Shown one piece after another: positions 1 to 9,953 of a DNA stretch of 64,000 nt. How positions within the stretch are numbered: the first letter of the stretch is position 1; every line of letters starts with the position of its first letter. The DNA is from Asterella californica. Its lineage: Eukaryota > Streptophyta > Marchantiopsida > Marchantiales > Aytoniaceae. The position numbers and the translations under genes were made by a program. The stretch is from contig JAYKYS010000004.1 in assembly GCA_036924285.1 (NCBI GenBank), positions 1,612,001-1,676,000 of the forward strand. Reading direction: 5' to 3'. The notes beneath the pieces are model-generated. The model saw only the letters and a list, made by a program, of their open reading frames with translations. It searched no databases and was not told the DNA's origin.

Positions 1-158
1 GAGTACTGTAGCACTGTCTTCTACTCGAGGATGTCGTCTTCTGTTGCGGGAAGAAGGCTTCTTTCTTCTTCACTTCGCTGCTCTGACTGCTCTGTCTTCT
101 GGGATCCCTTACCCAGAAGACCGTTTGTACGTAGATCCCAAGTGCTCTACTGAACGAG

Positions 159-911
159 TCAAGCTACACTCCACAACTGTTGACATTCACCGTCACTCAG
201 GAAGAACACTTCCCATGCACAATTGGGAGCGAATTCAATACATTCCACCACCCAGAAGACATGAGCGAAGCTGCTGCACTCAAATCCACAATCTATTTCC
301 CGAGAAGAAGTCACAATGACATTGGGAAGCTCACTCCCGCTACTTCCTACGTCTACTCCTCGACACACCAGCCTAGCTAACAGGACTGCACGAGGATGCC
401 GTTCCCTGTTCCTAGACTGTCCACTACTTCTATCTACATCTTCGAACCACTGCTGGTGCGAGTATGCAGACCCCTCCTGAAGTCGCTTCTTCGGCTCTCG
501 GTAAGACTCTATCTTCCAATCGTTCCTCCCTTGCCTGTCTTCCCCGAAAAGGCAGGTGGTACTCCCAAGCACATGCCATGAACTCACAATCCTAGGCAAG
601 ATCTTCTTCTCGTACCAATATCCTCGGTTCTCGGTCTCAGGCTTGTGAAACGCCTTACGCCACCAGTCTTCAGTCCAGGAAGACGGTCTTCCCCGAGCTA
701 CTCTTGCCTTTGCAGATACACGGTTACGCAGTGGTAACGCGGCCCACACCTCCTCCAGAAGCCCTTGATCTGCGAGGTTCCAATCCCACAGGAAGAAGTC
801 GAGACCCAACTCCTTGAGGAAAGGAGTGGCCTCGGCCAATTCTGCCGTGGGTAACACCAAGCCTCGCGGATGCATCGACATACCTGGAAGATCTGTTGCA
901 CTAAACCACAA
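159..911 (-). CDS. hypothetical 250-aa reading frame inside GAAGAC repeat copy 1
   Basis: Longest frame in the GAAGAC repeat. I recognise no domain. The N-terminal third (about residues 20-85) is compositionally protein-like, with several Trp residues and a LDFFLWDWNLADQGLLEEVW stretch. The C-terminal part falls in sequence also present in copy 2, where the frame at 13,771-14,070 (minus) keeps similar residues but diverges through a one-base indel near its end. The N-terminal half has no counterpart in copy 2 because that segment is replaced there. It may be a captured or element-encoded protein fragment, or simply an open frame in a stop-poor hexamer-rich repeat. No promoter or splice signal was identified. 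Confidence 0.22.
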   Translation of the reverse strand: MWFSATDLPGMSMHPRGLVLPTAELAEATPFLKELGLDFFLWDWNLADQGLLEEVWAALPLRNRVSAKARVARGRPSSWTEDWWRKAFHKPETENRGYWYEKKILPRIVSSWHVLGSTTCLFGEDRQGRNDWKIESYREPKKRLQEGSAYSHQQWFEDVDRSSGQSRNRERHPRAVLLARLVCRGVDVGSSGSELPNVIVTSSREIDCGFECSSFAHVFWVVECIEFAPNCAWEVFFLSDGECQQLWSVA

Positions 912-1769
912 GCACCTACTATGAGCTGAAGGCTCAGTTCTTCCCGAGTGCCCACAGTCTAGCTTCTACTTCTCAGAAGACGAAACTAGTCTTCCAGAAG
1001 ACAGCTACTCCGTCTTCCGGGATTCTAACAGTACTTCCTAGATAGCTCTCGTCTTCCGAGCTATATCTAAACAATCCTATCTAAGCAAGGCCTCGCATGG
1101 ATTACCAAGAAGACAACCCACCTTGCATTACATCCTACTTCCTATCAGAAGATACAAGATATGCGAGAAGTAGAGTATGAGAAAGGTTCAGAAGATGGTT
1201 GCGGGCTCCTGCGGTGACAGTGGTCTCTGGGAAGATACTTGGGACAGCTTCCGATTCAATGTCTTTCTCGGAAGACTTCTCGAAGTCAGACTTCCCTTCA
1301 CTGGTCTCACCTGTCTTCGTCTTCCTACACGCAATCTATCCTCACAACAGACTCAAGACAACTGCACTCTGTTCTTCTGACTTCTCACCTCTCATACGCA
1401 CTCAGAAGAAGCTTGCTGCATGATGAGAAGACATGACCCTCGACCATTCCCTCCAGATTCTGCCAGCAAGACTTCTCACAACTCTCTTCTAAGTTCGGGA
1501 AGAAGAAGGAACGGTTGCTATGGATCAAACAGAAGAGACCCGAATGGACCCTCGCGTCTTCTCGCTCATTTTGCCAGCCTTCCAGTCTTCTAGTCTCTCT
1601 AGGAAGATGGGGAGTTGAGAAGCTTGGAAGACCGGGAGGCACAGGCCTAGTTCCCGACTTCCAACTTCTCGAATTAACACAACAACTCACCACTCCACTC
1701 AGGATTCGTACCAAGCCTCTCTAAACACAAAAGCAAAGCAAATCCACTCTTGATACGAATTGTGTTCAG

Positions 1770-1862
1770 TCGACTTCCGAAGACAGTCTTCCGAAGACGG
1801 TCTTCCGAAGACAGTCAAGTTCAGGAAGCGTCTTCCGAAGATGTTCCCATCTTCCGAATCGT
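1770..1862. repeat. dense GTCTTCCGAAGAC near-palindrome cluster
   Basis: GTCTTC and GAAGAC alternate every few bases, mostly as the 13-mer GTCTTCCGAAGAC, which is an inverted repeat of the hexamer around a central C. The same arrangement recurs at 2,645-2,765 and 16,200-16,330. Each cluster could fold back on itself at many registers. Strand slippage on such a short inverted unit would explain the unequal cluster lengths in the two repeat copies. Confidence 0.8.
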
Positions 1863-2644
1863 CTTCTGTTCCAAGTTTCGGGAATAGAGAGGTAGGGGGG
1901 TAGGGAAATTGATAGTTGGGGTCTCCAATTTGAGGGCTAGGAGTAGGGAAGCTCGAATTGAGCTCGGGAAGAAGCAAGGAGATGTCTCGACAGAAATTGG
2001 GCAGCGCTTCCGCGCCCAATGTCTCAATAGAAAGAATGGGGGTGGGGTAATCGATCAGGCTGCCTGCACACAATCAAGGAAGCGCGAGGAGTACCAAGAA
2101 AAGGCGAGAAGAAGTGGGAGGGGAAAAGAACAGGGGGAAGAACCTCTACAGTCTTCTTCGGCTCCCCGAGTTGCCTTCGACCTCCGCACGCTTCTGGCTC
2201 TTGTCCTAGCTTCCAATGCGACTCCACACGACTGCGCCTGCTGTTAATTTTGGTCCATATCGCGATTCCACCTCTGCTTCTACTCGCCACTCTTCATTGT
2301 CAACTTCTCGGAAGCTCCACAGAAACGCCTTCGCTTTCTCTGCTGTTTGTGCTCCCGCAATTCGATCTCACCCTTCGCCTAGCTGCCAACTTACTCTCTC
2401 CTACCTCGATGTCTCACTTGATTCCTCTCTCAATGTTAGCTCACGAAGCTCACTCTCTCAATCGATCTTCTTCAGGCGCGCTATGCTGCGGGAAGTTGGA
2501 AGGTGCCTAATGTGCTTCCTCACGCATCTTCCCCGCAGATTAGGGGTTCTCGTCCTTGGTGTCTTCCTGACCTACCTACCTATTCGGTGCGCTCCAGTAG
2601 GTACACCTACTATCTTACTCGAAAACTCGTGGTTGGTCCTTCGC

Positions 2645-2770
2645 GGTCGCTGTCTTCTGGAAGATAGGTGTCTTCTGCCGTCTTCCCATCTTCCGCCGTC
2701 TTCTCGTCTTCTGAAGACGCAACTGAGAAGACGATCTTCCGAAGACGGTTGTCTTCTGAAGAAGTCAACT
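2645..2770. repeat. second GTCTTC/GAAGAC cluster of repeat copy 1
   Basis: Same hexamer pair in both orientations at very high density, just before the conserved right-hand tail of the repeat (TCTTATTACAAA onward). The equivalent position in copy 2 is 16,200-16,330, so the cluster belongs to the repeat rather than being a local accident. Confidence 0.75.
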
Positions 2771-2912
2771 TCTTATTACAAACAGCTCTTAAGATCATCT
2801 TCCTGTTAAGGAAGACGTAACCTTAAGTAACAACGCTTCTTCAGTTATACAAACAAGTCATTATTCTTAAAAATTTCAAAAATTCGTGCATCCTGTAATT
2901 TGTGGGCACCAC

Positions 2913-4400
2913 AACTCCATAGACACGTCTATCATCTCTTGATGAACCACCTCCGTACTAGAGATAACTACATCCTTGCTCTCATCGAGTGTGGTCGCTA
3001 ACTGGAACACTGGAACAAGCTGACTCCCAATTCTCTCATATCCGTGACTGAAAATAGTGAGGCTCGCAGAACTGCTATAGCCACCCCCAACATCAGATTT
3101 GACATCATACCCACAGACGTCGAGGGTTGACTCCCATCACCCTCACTATTGGATGTCGATATCTCCAACTCCACTACATCATCAATACACTATTTAAGAA
3201 CCATAGACATGGTCCTCAACACCTCTGATAACGTGAATGACTGAGAAAGTATGACCTGTCTATCAGTCTCTCCGCGTTGTGGATCCAACCCCACCAACAC
3301 ACCTCAAGCTCAAAGGCACATACTGCATCTCGAGTCACTGTCACATATGTCTCAATTTGTGCCACATCAGTCATGAACTTGAAGTCAACTCCTTCTCCTC
3401 TTTCTCCTCTTTGAAGCCTCCGTTCTCGAACCAGATCTCCGCTTAATCATAGCCATACTAGCTATCCTCTACTCCAATTGCTCAATTTGAACAACCATAC
3501 TCGCATTTGACATCATAGAGGACGGTGGACCGACTGGTCCTCTCTCGAGTGCTAGATCTCTACCTTCAGCTCGACCACCACGGCCTCTTTGAGCTCCTTC
3601 GCCTCGTCCACGATCAGCCTTTTCTTGCCATAGCTCGGGGGTGGAGATCAAAACAACGGTCACTACTGTGATCTAATCGTCCGTAATGTTCGCACTACCT
3701 AGGCACCGCTTGAGACGTCCCAAACATAACATAACCACATGTTCTTTGTGGGTAGTCCTTCTGTTGATGAAGACCATCACACGTCCAGCAAGGACCCGCT
3801 TGCTGCTAACTAGAGAAAGACGGCATGGGCTTCTGTCCACTAGGTCCTCCAATACCTCTTTGAGATCGTGACTAGTCAGCATGATCTCTACTACCACCAT
3901 CACGTTCTTGCGTAGCATGTGATCCTCGAGAAGAGACTGTCGTCTCATGTGGTACCTTCATAATGAATCCATCAGTCACCATTCTCTCCTCTTTGGTTTG
4001 GCTGAGCTCAATCCGCCAGCCAAACCGAAGACAACCGCCAATGTCGGAGCGGTGTCTCTAAGAAGAGTCGCATCTCTAACTCTCCTACGTAGCTCTCGGT
4101 CCAGTATCTCATATTAGAACTAGACTGCCTATACTTTCGTCATCCCTTGGGTAATGCGGATCAACCGCCTTATGCGAGTAAACGTCTCACGTAGGCTCTC
4201 TCTAGTCTTCCGTTGGAACTCTTGCAGACTCCTCAATTTGTCGGTCCGCACACCCTGATATTTTTTCCTCAAACACTGAAAGAACTGAACCACAGGATTA
4301 AACCCTGGTGGTATCTCACTCATACTACCACCTGCTCCACTACTATTGGACACACCGCTTGTAGTAGATATTCAGTGAATCCTCGTGTCAATCACGAACA
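2913..4400 (-). pseudogene. gag remnant of truncated gypsy element
   Basis: Capsid-type Gag remnant. The clearest block is 4,353-4,129 (minus), which reads MSEIPPGFNPVVQFFQCL and continues through LRSLQEFQRKTRESLRETFT; the same block with one internal stop occurs at 34,408-34,610. Further downstream remnants at 3,948-3,469 are in shifted frames. Gag would form the cytoplasmic virus-like particle. Frameshifts, stops and the truncated end mean this copy cannot encode a working product. Confidence 0.7.
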
Positions 4401-5086
4401 CTAAGCTCTAACCATAGTGTCGAAACTCCGTCATCACACGTGACCCCAACCTGCATAACTCGGACTATCTCCTACTAGGACGGTCAAGATAAGAGTAACA
4501 TGTACATGTCATCATCACATGTAGTCTCTCATGGCTTGTTGATCGCAAGTCCAACCTCACCGTGAGAGAAATAGAAATAATCTGACTGGTCCGCAATTCC
4601 AACCTCACTACTAATAGCACACTGGAGTGAACTCACTCCGGAAATCAAACGCGAACACAAGCAAACACGGCACACAAACAGAAAGCATAATATGGAGGAG
4701 TTCCAACCACAAGAAGTCCAAAAGATAACCCTCCACACTCAAACATGCACAAAAAATAAACCTAATTTCACTCGACTGACGCCTCCTCTTCGATGATCAC
4801 ATGCACAATATATGACCACCAACTGTTGTAACATGTACCTAAGATCACTGACTAGGTGTCCACACCTCTAGTAGCTCCAAAAATCTCTACGTGATAGCTC
4901 ACCCAAGACAACTGCCACCAACTACATCCATACGCGTCTCTACGATATAGACAAACACTACTACAACGACAGGTTCCTCTTAGTACTATGAGGTCGCCCT
5001 ACCACTCCTCTAGGAACGTGCAAAAAGGTCTCTTACTATCTTAAACAAATCCATAAATACTTGCACGCATCTCTATAAGACACCAA

Positions 5087-5175
5087 GAGCTATTGGTCTA
5101 GTGGTAAAGCCAAAGCTAAGAGTTAGTAGTTAAGCACATTCTTCATGAATAGTGTTGGGTTGGGTGACCTGGTTT
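5087..5175 (+). other. 5S rRNA-like and tRNA A-box-like segment inside gypsy leader/LTR
   Basis: Positions 5,128-5,170 resemble the internal promoter of plant 5S rRNA genes: AGTTAAGC (box A start), then at nearly the 5S spacing GAATAGTGTTGGGTTGGGTGACC, which matches the 5S box C region at about 18 of 23 positions. Just upstream, 5,092-5,107 has TTGGTCTAGTGGTAAA, close to the A box of plant tRNA-Gly. A TTTT run, a possible Pol III stop, follows at 5,173. The segment lies on the strand opposite to gag. It is conserved in the second family member at 33,030-33,112 (minus). Cassandra TRIM elements of plants are known to carry 5S-like sequence in their LTRs; whether this one is transcribed is unknown. 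Confidence 0.55.
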
Positions 5176-6153
5176 TACTCACTCTCACACTACTGAAATT
5201 GGACTTAGTTCACACTCGGGCTCGGGCTCCACCTCCATCCTCTGCACTCACGTATCTCTGCTCCTCGAAGCTTCTAAATGCCCCGTAACACTCTCCGCTT
5301 GAAATAGAGTAGAAACTCGGGCCAAACTACAGAAGAAAGAAGTGCAAGAAGAAAACATCCCAAACAGCAACTCCAAATGGTCCAAATTTCGACTCCAAAT
5401 GGTCAGAATCTGTCAAATGTGCACTCGCAGGCGAGTTTACGTCAGATTTTGACCACCGCAACCTTCTTTTTCTTATAACTCCTTCGATCCTTCACCAAAT
5501 CAGGTGATTTTTTATGCGTTTTTATGCGTTTCTCAGTGCGCACCTACTGCACTCCTCACCAACAGAAATTGCTGACCCACGTCTATCCGACATCCACCGA
5601 CGTACTTATGTATACCTCAAATTGATCCCAAAACTTGTCACGGGAAATTTCAGTAGCGCTTCCGCACTACCTCATCACAAACTCGACCAAGAACAGATCC
5701 AAACACTACTAATCCTCCCAGCAATCAACCACATGATAAAAAAACAACTTCGCGCACGCACGCATCCGCAAATCGAAGGTGTCAATGATCTGCCCACTCC
5801 GGAGATATCATCGGCAGAAATCCTTGACCTGAAAGCTCTCAATCAGACCTTGCGAATTCAGTTCTTCAAGTATTAAATGATATGTACTCGCTCCACCATG
5901 CCAATGGGCACTAAACAACCACTAAAGTCGAGCCAAATCCACTCTATGCATCAAAGAATCCAGATTGCGTTCACCAAGACTATCCACCATAGCCAGGAGC
6001 TTGAAGACTCAACTCGAAGAACTAAAGCCTACAAGCCCTACCTGCGAAGTATACCCTTAGTGAGGCTAGTCCAAGAACCCACCCGAACGGCTCTAGCGGG
6101 ACTAGCCACTACGCACTCGACCAACCTAGCCGAGGTGCTAAACTGATGGGACA

Positions 6154-7190
6154 CTCTTCTATCTATCCAATTGCCTCCTATCTCGAAAGTGAAGAAGACA
6201 ATTTGCGCAAGTGATTTTAGCTCAAGATGCTTACATCATTCTCTGCCTGATTATTAGTATAAAAGTTGCAAGAAATGTAAGTATTAATGTGTACGGATAT
6301 CGCTTCTCTTTAACAATTCAAATGAAAGTATTCGTTGGTGGTATTTATGAGTCTTTCATACATTGATTCGTTTATCATGGTTATAGTTTGATTCTCCTTC
6401 ACGTTGTTTCCATGTCACCTTGCTATTTGCTTATTCACTTCTTCCATCAGAAAGTTAACACGTTGAATTTATTGCCTAACTCTTCTGTCAAGAAAGGTTA
6501 GGGAATAAAATAACCGATAATTCTCTAGAATAAATTAATATCTGTTTAGTACCAAGTTCCTCCACTTGTAGTTCTGGAAGTGTATGATATTGATCTCCCA
6601 ACAACTCTCAGTCTTACATCTAACAGTTAAAACGAATTTAATTACTTGCGTTAATTTAGTCTATGATTGATATGTAATATTTAAATATCTTTTGATAACA
6701 CAAATCAAGCAAAGATTTTCCAAAGGAGATCGGAGATGCTTATTTACCATAAAGGTAAATAAGCATCTTCGAGAAATAAAAGGAATATACAAATAATAAT
6801 TATTTATATAACAAAGCCTCACGGAAAGAGATTTTGTTTTATCTTATCAACTGGTTAGGGCTTCAAACTAACTGGGGTTGCTGGTGATGATTCTACAGTC
6901 AAGTGGTGAACTCCGACTTGCTGATTCTCATGCGACAATCTTGTACTCACGAGCATAGTACTCAAGTGTGGTGTAATATACATAAGCGGCAATTGCGAAA
7001 AAATGCTTTTAAAACCAAACAAATTTTATTTTTTTGAAACATCAGTTTATCGAATACGCATTCTCATGTTCATTGTAAATATCTCATTAGGGAATGTTGT
7101 TTCTTGTGAATAATTTAATAGATGGAGAATATGAATTTCTTCTCCTTCTTCTTACTCCAGTCACGATTCATTGATTGAATGGGTGAATTG
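6154..7190. other. AT-rich intergenic stretch, no gene seen
   Basis: Apart from the hairpin at 6,732-6,770, no open frame, splice pattern or recognisable repeat is visible. Composition is AT-rich with many stops in all frames. Confidence 0.6.
6732..6770. repeat. perfect short hairpin
   Basis: AGATGCTTATTTACC (6,734-6,748) is followed after a 5-base ATAAA loop by its exact reverse complement (6,754-6,768). One more G-C pair and one wobble extend the stem to 17 bp. It sits in AT-rich intergenic DNA. It could be a MITE-like remnant or a chance structure. Confidence 0.7.
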
Positions 7191-7560
7191 AAGTTATCCT
7201 TCGGACTCTTATTCTTAAACCCCTCTCCTCATATAAAAGGGGCTCCAGAAACTTCCGGTCACTGACCATTTGTCAGTTCGGGCTCGGACATTCGTGGGGT
7301 TTGAAGAAGACAGACATCCTGTCTCATGAGGACTCAAAGTCCGGAGAGCGGCAGCAGCTGTGCCGCGCATGAGGAGTCTATCACTAGTAAACTCCTCGCT
7401 TAGCCGCACAGAGGAAGAATCTATCACTTGTTTATTCTTCCATGATCCTCATTCGTTCGCGCTCGGAGCCTCTCTACAGCTAGCTCTCCTCGTCGATGTG
7501 AAGTTCTTTTTGGTTGTATCGTGATGTACTCCTTACGTGCATATTGTTGGTGACTGTCAT
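7190..7560 (+). promoter_or_regulatory. possible solo-LTR-like promoter with TATA box
   Basis: A strong TATA element (ATATAAAAGGGG, 7,231-7,242) is followed 25-45 bp downstream by GC-richer sequence and a stem-loop, GGACT/AGTCC around 7,329-7,342. The layout resembles the U3/R part of a plant LTR or a Pol II core promoter. No coding frame follows it and no terminal repeat partner was found. Confidence 0.3.
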
Positions 7561-8015
7561 TATCGATTTTGACTTATGGCACGTGAAGCTATTTGACGTT
7601 TGAAACTTGTTTGATCTAGTGGTGTTTATCGCTCTCATTTTTGCTCAATGTGTGAAGCTGCTCGATGCCAAGTTCAGTTGGTGGTTGGCTCGATTGAAAC
7701 TCATTGCTCGATGACTTTCTCTTCTTCCAGCCGTTCTTCTTCTTGGTGCTTGGTGTGGAGGCGCAGTTTGGCTTCAAGCATAGCTTTCTACTGATAATTG
7801 CAGGTATGATGGTGGTGTTTCTCACCAAAAGTCATCTACGAAAGTCAAGAGTCGATCGTATATGATGACCAAGTACTGCATACTGCGATCCTTGCACAAA
7901 AATCATCGATTCTTTCAAAGAATATATACACTAGTCATCAAAAGAAAGACCTCTATTCATTCACTTTAAAAATGTAAGCAGTACATTTGGACTGTCAAAC
8001 GCATATGACAGTCTA

Positions 8016-8880
8016 TCATGACGGTCCACAGAAATATTCTGTTCCATACATGAGAACTACATAGAGACAGTCCACGTTCATAGTGATCAAAGAATCGATC
8101 AGCGCCACCACTTCAACATAGCAAATGTGAACGTAATCATCGATAACAACACGATCAGAGATCCCACTGAAAACTTGACGAAAAACCACTCTTATAAACA
8201 TCGGTGGCATGAGAATGAGCTACTTGATGTCTCTCGTCCGCACGAGAGTCGATATCTTGCTTCGGTGTGGTGTTTGTGCTCGATTCGGGTAACAAACACT
8301 AGGTAGGGGCTAAAACTTGAGTAGTAGACACGCCTCGTTCTGAAACTAGAATAGCCAAAGAGATACTGAATAATTGTCATTTTCCACATGGTTGTGCCTG
8401 GTCAATCCGAATGTATTATCAGTCAATAACTTTACTCTTCACAACGATAAAGTGACAGTACCACTGTTGATCAATGATACGGTCCATCAGAACATTATCT
8501 TCTCCGCGTAGTTCCAGTAGACTATAAGCTGAGGCACATACGTCTAGAAAATCCCTCCTAGCTTCCCATGCTATGGTCCACATGTTGGCACTCTTGTCCG
8601 CTACTAGAAGCTGCAAATTGAAACATTTTTCAAAGACACGTGCTCATTTCTACATTTCGAACAAAACAACCCAGACAAGTTTTTGCTGCATGTGTCGCAT
8701 CCGTCATAGGTCTTGAATCCACATTTTTCGCATACGCTAAAGACAAAAACCTTCAATAACTGATGAGAGCAACACATATTAGTTTCCAAGCAGTCAACCA
8801 AGTACTACAAGTTGTGTCTCGCGTAGCTGCTCACTGTAGCAGAAGAACAAAACATCACGGCTGCACAACACAATCAAGCT
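8016..8880 (-). pseudogene. decayed minus-strand coding fragment with Cys-rich zinc-binding pattern
   Basis: Short adjacent minus-strand frames look like remnants of one gene. The frame at 8,801-8,604 has a Cys-rich pattern CEKCGFKTYDGCDTCSK followed by LFCSKC, i.e. CxxC, CxxC and CxxC pairs typical of zinc ribbons. The next frame, 8,616-8,419, is protein-like (WEARRDFLDVCASAYSLLEL). Stops separate the pieces and no splice model joins them convincingly. The family is not recognised; it could be an exon of a degenerate transposon-associated gene. Confidence 0.25.
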
Positions 8881-9953
8881 GTATTAGCGAAGATCGATCG
8901 AAAGATCAATGTTAGCGCATGGTGTGTTGTCACAAGTGAAGTCTCACATTATGCATTGTGCTACTATGGACCACGTAGTTCTTTACTTCCTGACGATATC
9001 TGAGATCACTGACAAATTGTTGTTAAACTGTGCCTAATTCAAAATGAACAGAGAACATCCTTCAATCAAAATGATGAAGAACGGCCTTGACTATGCGGAG
9101 AGCTTGATGACTGTGATCGTGACCGTGACTGCGATAATGAGCTCGGAATCTGATTACATGTGAGTCGATCGACTACGAATCTCGAATTCATCACTAATCA
9201 ATTCGCACGTATATTGGTTGACTTAATTAGCGGAACTGTGCCACAGCTGCGGGCTTGCACTGCAAGAGGGAGGCTGTTGTCGCTTCCTCCTCAATTTGAG
9301 ACAAGAACCGGGAGAGACAAAGTCCCCTCCTTGGGAGTTTTGGTCTCATTGTGCACGGTCTAACTTCCTTTTTCCATAGACATATTTTGCTCATTTTCTC
9401 TTGATATTATGTATTTAGCAGTTACACTTAGATCTTAGATTTTTTACTCTACTTTAGTTAATGTTAGTTTTTTTAGATTTTCTAACATATTGTATTTGGG
9501 CTATTGAGACAGCAGAATTTTACTATGAGGGGTTTTATGCACTTGGTGTACTTTGTTAAGATTTTCGTATTACTGTTAGAGATTTTGTGAAGTGAAACAA
9601 ATTTCTAGTGAACGGGAGGAAGGTTTCAACATCAACGTTTAGTGAGGTAATCCAGCGCCGACTTCCGTATATTCTATGTGTTTTTTGAAATATTCAAAGT
9701 TAGATGAGATTTATGGGTGTATTTTGTAAAAAACTCAATATGATTTTCGATATTAGTCATAATTCTGAATAGATCAGTAATTTCAATTATTTCTTGATTA
9801 CAGTTGCAATCATGGTTGAGAGGCATTAGGGACAGTTTTCTTCTGATAAGAACAACTACCATGTTAGAAGAAGGCCGAATACCGTCCAAGTCATTAGGAT
9901 TCCAAGGGATCTCTTAGGATTCCAAGGGTTTAGGACCCCTAGCCCCTAGCCCC

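Larger units (their letters stand above)
1..2912. repeat. GTCTTC/GAAGAC-rich long repeat, copy 1 (left end outside window)
   Basis: Non-coding-looking repeat saturated with the hexamer GTCTTC and its complement GAAGAC. It matches a second copy at about 13,060-16,475 in the same orientation. Positions 1-470 align with 13,661-14,138, 955-1,860 align with 15,370-16,260, and 2,740-2,910 align with 16,300-16,475, with scattered substitutions and small indels. The middle differs: copy 1 has about 480 bp at 475-955 where copy 2 has about 1.2 kb of other sequence, and 1,860-2,640 is also private to copy 1. The right edge is sharp at about 2,912, where a gypsy fragment begins. It could be a long LTR, a non-autonomous element or a dispersed satellite; no terminal TG/CA pair or polymerase reading frame settles which. 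Confidence 0.75.
2913..6153 (-). mobile_element. truncated Ty3/gypsy retrotransposon, 5' LTR plus gag only (same family as 31,985-41,034)
   Basis: Reverse-complement homologue of the first 3.4 kb of the element at 31,985-41,034. The outer LTR end lies at 6,153; read on the minus strand it starts TGTCCCATCAGTTTAGCACC, matching TGTCATGTCAGTTTAACACC at 31,985. Homology runs through the leader and gag and stops at about 2,913, which corresponds to position 35,395 of the other copy, exactly where the GAAGAC repeat begins. Protease, methyltransferase, polymerase and integrase are therefore missing. An internal part of gag (equivalent to about 33,850-34,350) is also deleted. Open frames on the plus strand at 5,514-6,146 lie antisense in the LTR and are treated as chance. 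Confidence 0.8.

Noticed and set aside
5514..6146. Two adjacent plus-strand open frames (120 and 89 aa)
   Set aside because: They lie antisense within the LTR of the truncated gypsy element; the matching sequence in the other copy is not open.
7300..7350. Hammerhead-ribozyme-like CATGAG and stem in the TATA-bearing segment
   Set aside because: The conserved CUGAUGA and GAAA core strings are not both present, so a retrozyme-type ribozyme is not supported.
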